Shown: positions 42,311-53,121 of the stretch, one piece after another | How positions within the stretch are numbered: the first letter of the stretch is position 1 | Layout: the number at the start of each line of letters is the position of its first letter | Source: Anaspis maculata | Lineage: Eukaryota; Arthropoda; Insecta; Coleoptera; Scraptiidae | Length of the DNA stretch: 64,000 bases | Direction of reading: 5' to 3' | NCBI GenBank assembly: GCA_949128115.1 | Contig: CASBRS010000019.1 | Coordinates: 62,001-126,000 of the forward strand | Notes under the pieces: model-generated | Told to the model about the DNA's origin: nothing | Database searches by the model: none | The model's input: the letters and a program-made list of their open reading frames with translations, nothing else | Program-made: the position numbers and the translations under genes

Positions 42311-43061
42311 ATTTTCAAGTGCCAGCCGCATGAAGTCAATATGACGATCGCCTCGATGCTTTTTGTGGCTCGTTCACACTTGGTCCGGGGTTAGTTGATC
42401 TTGGATCTAATTTTGCTTCCTGCAATGCGATTACGATTTAATACCGCACCAAAATTTGATGCGGAACTACCAAGTTCGGTATCAAATTTTTTTTTGTACA
42501 ATCGGGCATCAGTGTGATATATATTTGTGATCAGGATGAAACACGGAATCTCGGACAGAATTGATTTCCATGTTAAAATACAAGGTGTACGATTTGAGAG
42601 AAATTTTTCGATGTTGCAACCTGTAAGCGATGTACCAAAACTTTTTGTGGACAGCTTCGAAACCCATGTATAAAATCATGTAAGAATCGTTTTTCACTCT
42701 TACATTATGTCAAAGGAAAAGTCTCCAAGAGGAGGTAAATTTTGGCCGTTTTTGAAAATTTCAAACTTGTTTTATGGACCGAGAGGTCCCAAAAAATTTG
42801 TCTTATGACCCGATTTTTGATTAAGCAGATATTCCCACACAAAAGCACGTTGGTTTTATTCATGTACCTTATGACGTGAATTTTGTCAGCTTTCCAAAAA
42901 TTGACAAGCCTATACCAGCCTTAAGCCCCCGGCACAGAATCTTCCGGTCTGACACGTAAGACAAAGAAATTTTTAACAATCTTATCAATGCTTATCAGAC
43001 CTACAGGGTTGAAATCATGTACCTTATGACGTAAGTTTTGAGGCACCAGCTCCCTGTCCAG

Positions 43062-44066
43062 ACCACTCTCTCCTACCCACAGCTCTTACCCTTCGTGGTC
43101 AAGACGTTTGAAATATATTCCACGGTCTCGTATGAATGGAAACAGTGGTTGAGCGAGGGTGCTAAAAGCCGCAAAAGGGGTGGTGGATATGGTGGCGGTG
43201 CGGTGGTGGAACTGTGGTAGGTCGGTAGGTGGCTATGGCGTTCGTTTTCAGCGCTCTTGCACTTGTACAAACTTGCACAATTGAATATAAAGTTTCACCA
43301 TTAAAATTTCTAATCAACATGCGCAATTCCGAAGAGTGCAGCAATCTCTGGCGCGTCTTTTTTTTCGTAATGTCGCACCAATCCACTGTTTAAAATATTC
43401 CCCCGAAAATGTCGACGACGGTGGTGTCGGTGGCGGCGCTGCCCCGGGTTGCAGGGTGGCGCTCGCGCCGATTAATTTTAAATGTCTGGTGGATTAAGAA
43501 GTTTCGCTGTGTAATTGGGGTAAGAGAGTATTCCGGCGGAAAATAGTTTCGGGGTCAATTGCACCTCGCCGCCATCAAGGCTGGAAATCCAGTGAACTTT
43601 AATTTAGAACACAAACATAACGGGGTGCAAATAACAAGCTGGTGTTCGGAATGGTATAGGTATAAAATTTGGTCCTACATTCAGAAGAAATTTGCGCTCT
43701 GTTCTTTATTCTAAAATGTTAGAAACTTTTAGAATGGGTGCCCCAAGGCCCAATTGCAGACGCAGTGCTCTTTACTTTTGCATAATCATAATTCATAACG
43801 ACTTAGGTAATGAATACCTATAATTGAAAGAGAACAAACGTCAACTTTTATGTCGTAAGCGAGTTATTCTAGTCTAACTGAACGGTGAAAACCGTAGTAA
43901 AGGTCCTATCTATGATTTTTGACGTGTGTTTAGTATCGAAATCCAGCAGTGCATTTGCAATAAACGACACCACTTCCAGATAGTGTGGCAAAGTTTCTTA
44001 TGTTTTATTCTATCCTCTGCCTCCACGCAGCGAACCTGGTAACCTGATAAGCAACACTGAGGGAGA
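43062..44066. other. stretch without supported gene
   Basis: GC-rich patches (G-rich GGTGG stretch at about 43184-43235) without repeats to name. Frames are short. Confidence 0.4.
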
Positions 44067-44405
44067 TTGAGTAGCCAACCTCGCAGTAAGAAGGGGGTCA
44101 GGCCTGAAGAAGCGAGGTTCCCATCAAGGTCGGGCTATGGACTACCTACCGGTTCCGGTTCCCGTCCAACTTACAAGCTAATAACCAAAGCTGCGGAAAA
44201 AATACGAGCCATGGTATTTGAATCATGGAACACTAGAAGTAAGTATCTTCAACCAGAAGCTTTCCAGTCAATGGTCTGCAAACTCGACAAGTATGAAATC
44301 GCAGTGACTGCAACGCAAAAAATTAGATGGTCCGAAGGCGGAGTGCTGGAGACGCCTAAAGCGACACTATTCCACACAGCAGCCAAGAGGAGGACTCTGG
44401 GGTAA
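44067..44405 (+). pseudogene. LINE endonuclease fragment (RTE-like)
   Basis: The frame includes ESWNTRSKYLQPEAFQSMV, then EIAVTATQKIRWSEGGVLE, which corresponds to the N-terminus of an APE endonuclease ('TWNVRTLY...DIxALQEIRWxGxGVLE') seen in RTE-type LINEs and the host-named 'craniofacial development protein 2-like' copies. The catalytic N is present; the Glu of QE is replaced by Lys (TQKIRW), so this copy is probably dead. It ends by stop soon after. Not part of LINE D, whose left border is at 44758. Confidence 0.6.
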
Positions 44406-44757
44406 GATTTATGGTTCTCAACGCAACTAGGTAGTTGATAAGAGGAATTTTACGATGAAACGGGAGAATATTTAATAGTAGTAGTAGTCCCAGATGACTT
44501 GAAGATGGTTCCAGGGGCATTTGACGCGCAAAGCTAAGAAGAAAAAAGCAGTATGTACTGTAATATGCAGAAATCTTGAACTATCTTGAATTTCGGATAA
44601 TTTTGATCCTCGAAACCTTAAAATTTGAGGTTTTCCAGATGTTTTTATAAATTTCTACTCAAGAATCCCGAAAAGGAAGCCTTACATCAACGTTTTGCAG
44701 AAGTAATGTTTTCTCTTAAAGTCAATGCACAATCTAAAAATGTCATCATTTAGGTAA

Positions 44758-46374
44758 TGATCCAACAACTCATCCTCCAGAAATACCTCAAGTAACACCG
44801 AATCAAATCGCGCATCAATTATTACTAAACGGAAAAACAGCACACAAACCAGTGAAGGTGAAAATTCAGCGAAAGCGAAATATCATGAACAAGAAAAACT
44901 CATTAGGCACCCCTTTTTCTTTGGAAGAATTGAAAACTGTTATCCACCAGAAGAACAACAAAGCTGCAGGCCTGGATGATCTTAGAGCCGAACAAATCAA
45001 TCATTTTGGAAAGAAGACACTAGATTGGATTCTGAAACTGCTGAACAACTGTATTACCAAAATGCAAATTCCATGTATATGGCGTAAGGCCTGAGTAGTT
45101 GCACTATTGAAGCCAGGAAAAAAGCCCACAGAGCCTAAAAACTTTCGACCAATATCGCTTTTATGTCAATTATATAAAGTTCTCGAACGCTTAGTTTTGA
45201 ACAGAATCTCAGAAGAAGTTGATGAGTTACTTATTCCGGAACAGGCTGGTTTCAGACCCGGGAAGTCTTGCAGCGGGCAAATTTTAAACTTGACACAACA
45301 CATCGAGGACGGTTATGAACGTAAACAAGTTACAGGAGTCGGCTTCATAGACTTGACAGCTGCTTACGACACAATAAACCATCAAAAACTGAAGATAAAA
45401 GTATATGAAGTTACCAAAGATTATGGATTTATGAGATTTGTGGAATGTATACTTCAAAATAGACGCTTTTTCGTAACTCTCCAGAATAAGAACAGTCGAT
45501 GGAGAAACCAAAAAAATGGATTAGCGCAAGGAAGTGTGTTGGCTCCGTTACTCTTTAATATATATACGAATGATCAACCAGCACCTACTGGAACCAAACG
45601 ATTCATTTATGCAGATGATCTTGCCATAACTGCTCAGGGAAAAACATTTGAAGAGGTTGAACAAAAACTTGAGAGTTCTTTGGAAGAAATGTCTGTATAC
45701 TATGACAATCATTCCTTGAAGCCTAACCCAAATAAGACTGAAGTGTGCGCTTTCCATCTCAAGAATAACCAGGCGAGAAGAAAGCTCAACATTACTTAGA
45801 AAGGGGAAAAGCTGAAACATTGCGATTTACCTAAATACCTCGGAGTTAAACTTGACAGAATGTTATCCTTCAAAGAACATTGCCATGACACAAAAGTGAA
45901 TTGGTCTGCACTTCATGGGGTGCACAACCTCATGTGCTCCGTACCTCAGCACTCGCGCTGTGCATATCAGCGGCAGAATTTGCAGCACCTGTCTGGTACA
46001 ATTCCAGTCACACAAAGCAAGTCGATGTCGCTGTCAACGAGACCAGTCGTATAATTTCTGGGTGTCTTAAGCCCACACCTGTTGAGATGTTATACGCACT
46101 CGTAGGAATCGCTCCTCCCCAAATCCGGAGACAAGTGGCTGCTGAGGTGGAGAAAAGAAAACAGGAAACAGACTCTCGTCATCCAATGTTCGACCATCCA
46201 TTGCAGACAACCAGGCTTAGGTTACGGAAAAGCTTTACGTGCAGTACACAAGCAATTAACACTACTGCTAAAACACGCCGTAATGAACTTTGGAAATTGA
46301 AAAATCCTGAACCTCTTATCGAGTTGAGAGAAGAACCAGCCCCAGGTTTTACACTAGTGGTACGTACCTGGTGA
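44758..46374 (+). pseudogene. RT of LINE D (Jockey superfamily), several stops
   Basis: Reads PFSLEELKTVIHQ and NNKAAGLDDL (finger region), a stop at 45092-45094, then KPGKKPTEPKNFRPISLL, EQAGFRPGKSC, GFIDLTAAYDTINH, LAQGSVLAPLLFNIYTND and catalytic YADDLAI (45608-45628). A stop at 45797-45799 follows, then a shifted frame 45901-46374 with AAPVWYNSSHTKQVDVAVNE and ALVGIAPPQIRRQVAAEVE, the C-terminal region. At least two stops and one frameshift. The endonuclease is not within the borders. Clade is Jockey-like; not the same family as LINEs A-C. Confidence 0.85.
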
Positions 46375-46395
46375 CTCCGGACACGGAAAATAAAT
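44758..46395 (+). mobile_element. LINE D, 5'-truncated, with 13-bp target duplication
   Basis: ATCATTTAGGTAA stands at 44745-44757 and 46396-46408. The element ends in AAAATAAATAA. It contains only the RT and C-terminal part. Confidence 0.8.
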
Positions 46396-46552
46396 AAATC
46401 ATTTAGGTAAGAGCAACATCCAGTGGCGTGAAAAATATGTGGGAAAAAATTGGCCAACCCTACAAATATTTACGGCACTGGACAGTTTTGAGAAAAGCTT
46501 TGATGATTGAATAATAGGTTTGAAACTGAGTTTCAACTCGCGCAGCTAAACT

Positions 46553-47874
46553 GCTCACAAAATGAAGTGACAATTTTATTTTTGGAGGTTTTTTCAAATG
46601 TCCATAACTTTTTGAAAAATGATCGGAATCTGAAGCAGCTTTCACTGTTGTGAGAATACATTCTTCTATTTAGTGAACCCTACATATCCAAGCCATTCAT
46701 AGTAAAGGTATGTCTCATACAGGGTGATACAAAAAGGCGTGCAACTTTCTGCTCTTTTCATCTTGGCACCGGAAATTTTCACGGCATCCTGTATATACGA
46801 ATGTGACTTCGTCTTGTAGCCTGTAGTACCTGTAACTATTAACTGTTTAGTTTTTCACTCTACGTTGTATACTTGGGGAGATATGATTTTTCTTGTATAA
46901 AAGTACCAATTATTTCATCGAGGAGTATTAATGGTACGAAAAAGTTTCCCTAATTCAACAATAATCATCTTAAGATAAGATGATTTGTTTTCTCTCCAGG
47001 AACCACAAATTTCAATGTCAATAATAGCAAAGAAATAAAACATACAGGGCGATGAGAAAAGTCGGCGTTTTTTTCTTGTGCGCAGGCAGGGATGGTTCTA
47101 TCACTCGGTACAGGTACTTGGATTGACTGTATCTTGTAGCTTGTAGTATCTGTAACTCTAACAGGTTGTCTTTATACTCTGCATTACGTAAGTACCTCCA
47201 TTGGTCAACCGTCCGAGTCGCATGCTGCATGTCCATGTTCACCTGTCAACCCGATGAACTTGCCGTCACAGGATTATTCCAGGGCACTTGAAATATCTCC
47301 GGGTCCGTAGTCAACTTTGGTGCAGTGATTTTTTAATGGAACAGGCCAAAATCTAAATTTCTGTTCTGTGCTTCAATCTTCTTGAGCTTTAATCCGATTG
47401 CCAACAATTGCCAAAAATCCATTGCCTAGATACAGAGATACGACTTTTTATTGTTAGCTCTTTGTTGGTGACAGTTTCATGTGACGCAATTGTTGCTGTT
47501 GAAAAGATTGCAAATTGGCATTTTTTACAAGAAAAATCATATTTCCGTCAATACATAACGTAGAGTGAAAAACTAAACGGTTCTGAGTTATAGATACTAC
47601 AGGCTACAAGATACGGTCACAATGGTACATACAGGATGACGTAAAAATTTCCTGTGCCAGGATAAAAAGAGCAGGACTTTGCACGCCCCTTGGTATCATC
47701 ACCCTGTATGAGACATTTCTTTGCTTTGGATGACCTGGATATGTATGGTTTACAAAAATAGAGCAATGTATCTTCAAAATAGTGCAAGCTGTTTCAGATT
47801 CCGATCATTTTTCAAAAAGCTATGAATGTCTGAAAAAACCTCCCAAAATAAAATTGTCACTTCATTTTGTGCGC
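46553..47874. mobile_element. fold-back element with ~345-bp inverted arms
   Basis: Arms 46553-46897 and 47526-47874 are reverse complements along their length with scattered differences (ends GCTCACAAAATGAAGTG and CACTTCATTTTGTGCGC). Within the arms TACAGGGTG (46718-46726) faces CACCCTGTA (47700-47708). The ~630-bp centre has a further direct partial copy of the arm words CTTGTAGC(C/T)TGTAGTA (about 47130). No coding region and no clear target duplication. Confidence 0.75.
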
Positions 47875-48082
47875 AATTTATATTGGCTAAATTCATGAGT
47901 TTATAAATGAAATGGGAATTTGAAATTCCCTGTACAGCTCTTCGAAGTTGGAATACAATCATAATTTTTTCTTTCACCATCATGTCTTTTTACTTTTACA
48001 CCGTTCGACCTGCTTTGGCGGATTTCACCATAGTAGTGGTCTAAAATAATGTCTCATTTTGTTATTATTTGAATTATTGTAG

Positions 48083-48400
48083 GAGTCCCTGGACTTCTGG
48101 TGGAGCTGTACAAAACCTACAGCCGGTGTTTTTCGTGTCAACGAACACTTCTGAATGTTCGACTGAGACGATAAACACTCCATCAGTAGCCTCAGTGTCG
48201 AGTGGAGTATCCTCACTCACAGCTTCTGCCACCTCGTCGGAAAATAATCCGGCAACATTGAACTTATCGCAGCTGCTGGATGGCACCTGTATTGGTCGGG
48301 CCATCAAAAGCTTTTACGAAGTTGAGGGACATCTGGACTTAACGACTCCAGGCTACCTAGTGGATATTATCACCACACATTACATTAATGAAAATGCAAG
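48083..48400 (+). CDS. putative internal exon, Ser/Thr-rich then helical domain, phase 2-2
   Basis: Acceptor TTATTGTAG (ends 48082) and donor GCAAG|GTACAT (48400/48401). 318 nt with equal end phases. The peptide has a Ser/Thr-rich linker (STETINTPSVASVSSGVSS) followed by LSQLLDGTCIGRAIKSFYEV and DLTTPGYLVDIITTHYI. The pattern 'IxSFYxxxGxLxxxxRxxLVDIIxxHxI' recurs, as I recall, in many uncharacterised insect proteins, some transposon-linked. No start, and no matching next exon in the expected phase. Could be a host exon or transposon exon. Confidence 0.4.
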
Positions 48401-49690
48401 GTACATTTTCTCCATTTCAGTTGTATGTGAATGTAAATACTATGAAAGTTTTCTGGCTTGCACGAGAAAGGTCGATTATAAACAAATCGTGTCTGAGCCA
48501 TTACTCAAACGAATTTTCAACAGATCTGATTATAGGTGAAGACAAAAGAAAACCGAAGCTTGATTGTAATTTCCTCTATATTATGGTGAAACTTGTGATT
48601 TTTCCGAATCTTTTATTTCCAACCAAACATGAAGTTGGCTGCCGATTCATAACCATTCCACTTGGCGGCAACTTCACGCCAACGCGGCCAACGCGGCCAA
48701 CGCCAGACGCCACATACATTTAGCATTTGCATTGTTTACATCGAACCGACAGAAATGACGCCGTATTTCCATCCAAAATTAGTAAAAATAGGCAATCGGA
48801 GCGCTGAAAAAGTATGCAGACGGAAAAGTAAACTGTTTGTGGTGGTACGGCCGAAAGCCTGCGGCAGATCATCCTGGAATTCCCATCAAACAACTCGCGT
48901 CAAAAAAGATGTGCACTCGCCAAGGAATTTGCTTTTGAAGAACGAAAGAGTCACATTTTTGCAAATGTGAACTGCTAAAATCTGACCCTAGAGTAAATTT
49001 ATCGTGAGTATCTCTTATATCCATTTCGCTTCCTTAGTTCCCCTGTGTTGATCAAATTTCTCCTCGAATACCAGAGCCGGCCTGGAAATTTTGATCCATA
49101 TCTCGTTTAATTTGACGGAAACCTTGTGTTTGAGTTGCCTGGCAAACATCTGGCAAACAGCCAAGGGTCTACTGGACCACCACGGTCACATTTCGTACCC
49201 TGACAGGGTCACTGTTATACCAAAAACACTGTTCAATTGCCGAGGTGTTGCGTGTGTTGCTTTTCAAAATCGAGGGCGTCGTCAATTGACGTTCCTGTCA
49301 CTCCTGTCAGATGGGGCGGCCCGTGCTTCGATTTTTCAACATTTTTCGGCAAAATTTCAAGAAAAGCCACGCCGAATGGCCCGCACCAGACGACGGTGGG
49401 TCCCCGAAACCCCCCGGTCGGCATTTCACACCAAATTTCTCGAAATTCTGCCCGAAAAGCCGAATTTTCGCCGCAAAAATGTAACGAGAAATCTTGAACG
49501 AATTATTGAAAATGACGATTCCCTGGAAAAAATTGGAATGAATTATGAATTTTCGAAAAATCCTCTCAAATTCAGCAGAAATTTTGGTAATTTAAATCGT
49601 CAACTGGCACTGCGGTTTGTTTGCGAAAATTTAAAGAAAAATACCCCGCCAAAATCCGACGTCGGGTTTTCACAAATTTTGACCGGCCGT
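48401..49690. other. stretch with open frames but no recognised gene
   Basis: Frames of 102-211 codons cross this part. The 211-codon frame 49091-49726 flows into the pogo-like pseudogene at its end, but its first 190 codons show no recognisable domain. Confidence 0.35.
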
Positions 49691-50215
49691 CCGTCGTTTG
49701 GTTTTCACACCGATTACATTGGTTGAATAATTGATTTGGCACGGGAGAATGGAATTATTTTGTCATGCCCACCGCCCCATGCTTCCCATCGTCTTCAGCC
49801 ACTTAATGTTTCTCTAATAAAACCAATTAGTGTCTACTCTACGAAGCCGAAACAAGGAAGTGGTTGAGAACAAATCCGGGGAAATTCATCAATTTGTGGC
49901 AAACTGCATCTCTGTTTGGTTCTGCCTTCACTGAGGCTGCAATTATGCGGACTGCGATTAAAGGTTTTGAAAATACAGGTATCTGGTCTGTGAACAACGG
50001 CGTGTTCACCGAAGGTGATTTTTGCCCTCTCCTTTGACGGACATTGTTGTTGAACCTCGACAACCAGTGACAGCAGAAGATGAAAAGCATTAGCTATCCA
50101 GCCTTCAAGTCCAACAACATCCAACACTCCGACTTCGCCATTACCCTCTACTTCAGCACCAAAACAATCTCTTCAAGAACGAGCTAGAGAAGCAGAAGAC
50201 ATTCGACCTTCATGC
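49691..50215 (+). pseudogene. pogo/Tigger-type DDE transposase fragment
   Basis: One frame reads HTDYIG, a stop, then IIDLARENGIILSCPPPHAS and HRLQPLNVSLIKPISVY. A frameshift near 49855 leads to LRTNPGKFINLWQTASLF and FENTGIWSVNNGVFTEGDF. This is the C-terminal half of the DDE domain of pogo/jerky-like transposases (normally NHxSH...LPPHxSHxLQPLDV...NPG...GIxPxNxxVF). At least one stop and one shift. No terminal repeats located. Confidence 0.7.
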
Positions 50216-52394
50216 TCTTGGGATACTAATATCATGATCAAGGCCACATCAAGAAGCTCCATAGAATATGAGATGCACCAGGCTGAGATTTTTATTCCAC
50301 GGTATGATTCTCTTTCTTGATATCGGCGTCTTGTCTTCGCGGTGGCAATAATCTCCAAATATTCTACTTTCACGTCTCTTATATTTTTATATTCTACACT
50401 TGGATTCAATTTCATCAATGTCACTCCAGATCTTTTCATTGTTGTTTTATTTGGAAAAACTACGTTAGGACTCATCAGAGACAATACAAACGTTCAAATA
50501 TTGTATTTTCCAAACTTCCTCGCTCGCTTTGAAACTCTCCAATTCGCAACCGTGCGAAATCCTAAATTCGCTAATATTATATTTAAAATGATCTCACACA
50601 CACCCGGTCGACCTTCTTATTCCCTCGCCGGATATCCTCTCGTGGCCTTTAATATTAAATGTTTTGAATCGCAGAATAGACGTCGTCGGGCTCCTTTCTT
50701 TTCTACAGCTAGAGCTCCCAGCGCGTTCGTCCTCTCCACCTACTACTCCCGTGTGCAATATATTTCCCAGACTCGCATGTGCCTGGAACTTCATAATCCT
50801 GGAAAGTTCATATACCGTTCCCCTCGCCATATAGGAACTCGCTCCTCCAAAATTGATTGGAGCGTAATGTATGGTAATCGAATTTCTGGCGACTAACGAC
50901 TGATGATGCTTCATTACTGGACGACCACCACCGGAGTTCTAGGACGTCGCAAAAAGCCAAGAATCCTCATCGTGTCCCCGACGGAGGACCTGGGAATTAG
51001 TCGAACTGTTCGGTGCGTCCTGAAGGGACTGTCCGAAGGGTCAAATGTGACGCACTCTGGTTGAAATATCGGGGGGCAATGGGGTCCGGACGCTCGCGCT
51101 CAAAGGAATCCAAAGTGGATGGTTTTCGATTCAAAAAGGGGAATAAAGAGTAGGTGGACAAACAATAAATCGGAATTTCGTCGACTTGTTTGTGCAGGAA
51201 CCTATCTATATACCTGCTTTCGGATGGGGCCCCAAGATATTTGAAAACGACGACGGGGAGAAATTGATAAAAATGCGTTTCGACGAGACGTTTTTGCAAG
51301 TTGACATGGTGCACAAGAGATGTATAATATAAAATATATTAGGTGTATAGATTTCGCAGCCCCTTCTTGTAGCGGGGGTTCCCGGCGTCACGTGGAAACT
51401 GGAAAGTTTCGCTCTGTTACTTATTTCTGAAATATGAGACGTGTCCACCCCGACGACAGCTTCCCCATTCCTGAATAATCCCCTTCAATATTCGGGATCG
51501 GGCCTGGTCGCCGTCACAGCCAGCTGTGCAGAGTCACACTTCATAACCTGCAGCCTCGCGCCTCCGCTATCTCACTAATATCTATAGCCGGGCGACGGAT
51601 GATCGAGCGTCTCGGGCGTCGCTCTTGGACGCCCTTTTCCCTCTCATCCTCGCGGGAGCTTTATTAAAATTTGGGATTATATTCTGCTTTTCCGCCACTC
51701 TCGTTCATTTCCATTCGAGTTTGTTTAGGCACCGCACGAGAAACAACGCAATCAATCCCACGAATCTAAACTTGAAATTCGCTTGCCTGATAATCCGGTC
51801 CATGCCAAAAAGCGCCCGCTCCGCGCCGAATTTTATATAAGTATATTATGCAGTCAAAACTTCTGGTCACGATTCCGAGCAACATCCGGTACACCTTACA
51901 TCTAAATCATATTACCAACTTCTGGCGCTTATGCCCCCCTCGGATATGTGTCTCCGTCGATTTTCCGCGCCTATCATCCGCTAGGCAATTCGTTTTAATG
52001 GCGCCTTAAATATTTCAAGCGGCAGCAGCGGCGGTGGTGGTGGTGGTGGTGGTGGGTTAAAAGGGAGCGAAGGAGCCCGCGAGAACTCGCAGGAGCACCA
52101 CGTGGTGAACGTCATGTGAAAACTTCCAGGGGACCACGAGATCGCGCAAGCCATTTTTTTTTCCTTTCTACTTGAGTTTCCTGCCATTCTTGGACGACGA
52201 CTTCCGCGCGCGCTCTGCGAAACCTCATTGTAATAAGATTACCTGCGTTGTTCTTTGCTGAAAATTTTATTGCTTGCTCCACCTGGGATTCGTGAAATTT
52301 TCACCGGGAAAAGGTTCCATGGAGGTGTGGGAGCAGGAATGAAATTGTCGAAGTGCTGTTCTGATAATTGCCGTGCAACTTACATGATGTTACG
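50216..52394. other. stretch without supported gene
   Basis: Contains a 184-codon plus-strand frame (50342-50896) overlapped by minus-strand frames, without motifs, and GC-rich patches. A (GGT)n stretch is at 52032-52055. I see no exon with convincing borders. Confidence 0.35.
52032..52055. repeat. (GGT)n microsatellite
   Basis: Seven to eight GGT triplets in a GC-rich stretch. Confidence 0.85.
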
Positions 52395-53121
52395 CAAATT
52401 AATACTAGGAGCCGATTTCCTCCGGCGAATGAGAGCTGTCATCGATTTGTCCAGAAGTCGCCTCGAGATTGCGCCCCAGGTTCCAGATATTGACAGTGTC
52501 TCTTCCCAAACTACGCTGACGAAGACCATCAGAGCAGATTGAAGGCCCTGCTTGATGAGGTGTTTTACCGCCAGACTTCGACGCTGGGATGCACCAGTCT
52601 TGTCGAGCATAAGATTCGAGTCAAGGACAACGCTGAACCCATCAAGCAGCGCTATTATCCCCTCTCCCCTGCACTACTATAACAATAATGTTCATCAAGA
52701 ACTGGATCAGATGCACCAGATGGGAGTGGAAGCATCTGCGTAACCATGGGCGTCTCCGATCCCAATGGTGAAGAAGCCCGACAACTCATACCGGTTCTGT
52801 GTGGACTGTCATAGGAGAGTGAATGCCGTTACGGAGCGGGACGCCTACCCACTACCTCACATTTCCAGTATATTGGATTGGCTAGGCAAGGCCAAATACC
52901 TATCGTCATTGGATATAAAGACCGCCTACTGGCAGATTCCGGTAGAGCATGAATCGCCACCAATTTACAGCCTTCACGGTACCTGCGCGTGGACATTTCT
53001 AATTTCTCCGTCTCCCCTTCGGCCTTCATGGTGCTCCAGTCGCTTGGCAGCGGCTCATAGATTGGGTTCTAGGCGCAGAACTAGAACCTTTCGTTTTCGT
53101 TTACCTTGACGATATTATCAT

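Larger units (their letters stand above)
40805..42508. mobile_element. 1.7-kb TIR element carrying two tRNA-like units (second layer)
   Basis: Ends TGCCCGATTGCAC / GTACAATCGGGCA, flanked by TCA on both sides (40802-40804 and 42509-42511). Both subterminal regions contain repeated words of the type GATACCGAACTAAACAC, GGTATCAAAT and AATACCGCACCAAA in both orientations. The middle holds two convergent tRNA-like units and a LINE. No transposase. About 940 bp remain when the LINE is removed. Confidence 0.65.
40436..43061. mobile_element. long-inverted-repeat (fold-back) element (outer layer)
   Basis: 2626 bp. Left arm about 40436-40765 and right arm about 42735-43061 are reverse complements with scattered mismatches, ending CTGGACAGGGAGCT / AGCTCCCTGTCCAG. 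Within the arms the phrase CATAAGGTAC occurs twice. The centre is occupied by a separate TIR element (40805-42508) and ~200 bp of unmatched DNA. No clear target duplication. No protein-coding region of its own. Confidence 0.75.

Noticed and set aside
49091..49690. First 190 codons of the 211-codon plus-strand frame as a gene
   Set aside because: Only its last few codons belong to the pogo-like fragment; the rest shows no recognisable sequence.
50342..50914. 184-codon plus-strand frame and 106-codon minus-strand frame
   Set aside because: No domain pattern; mixed composition; probably chance in stop-poor DNA.
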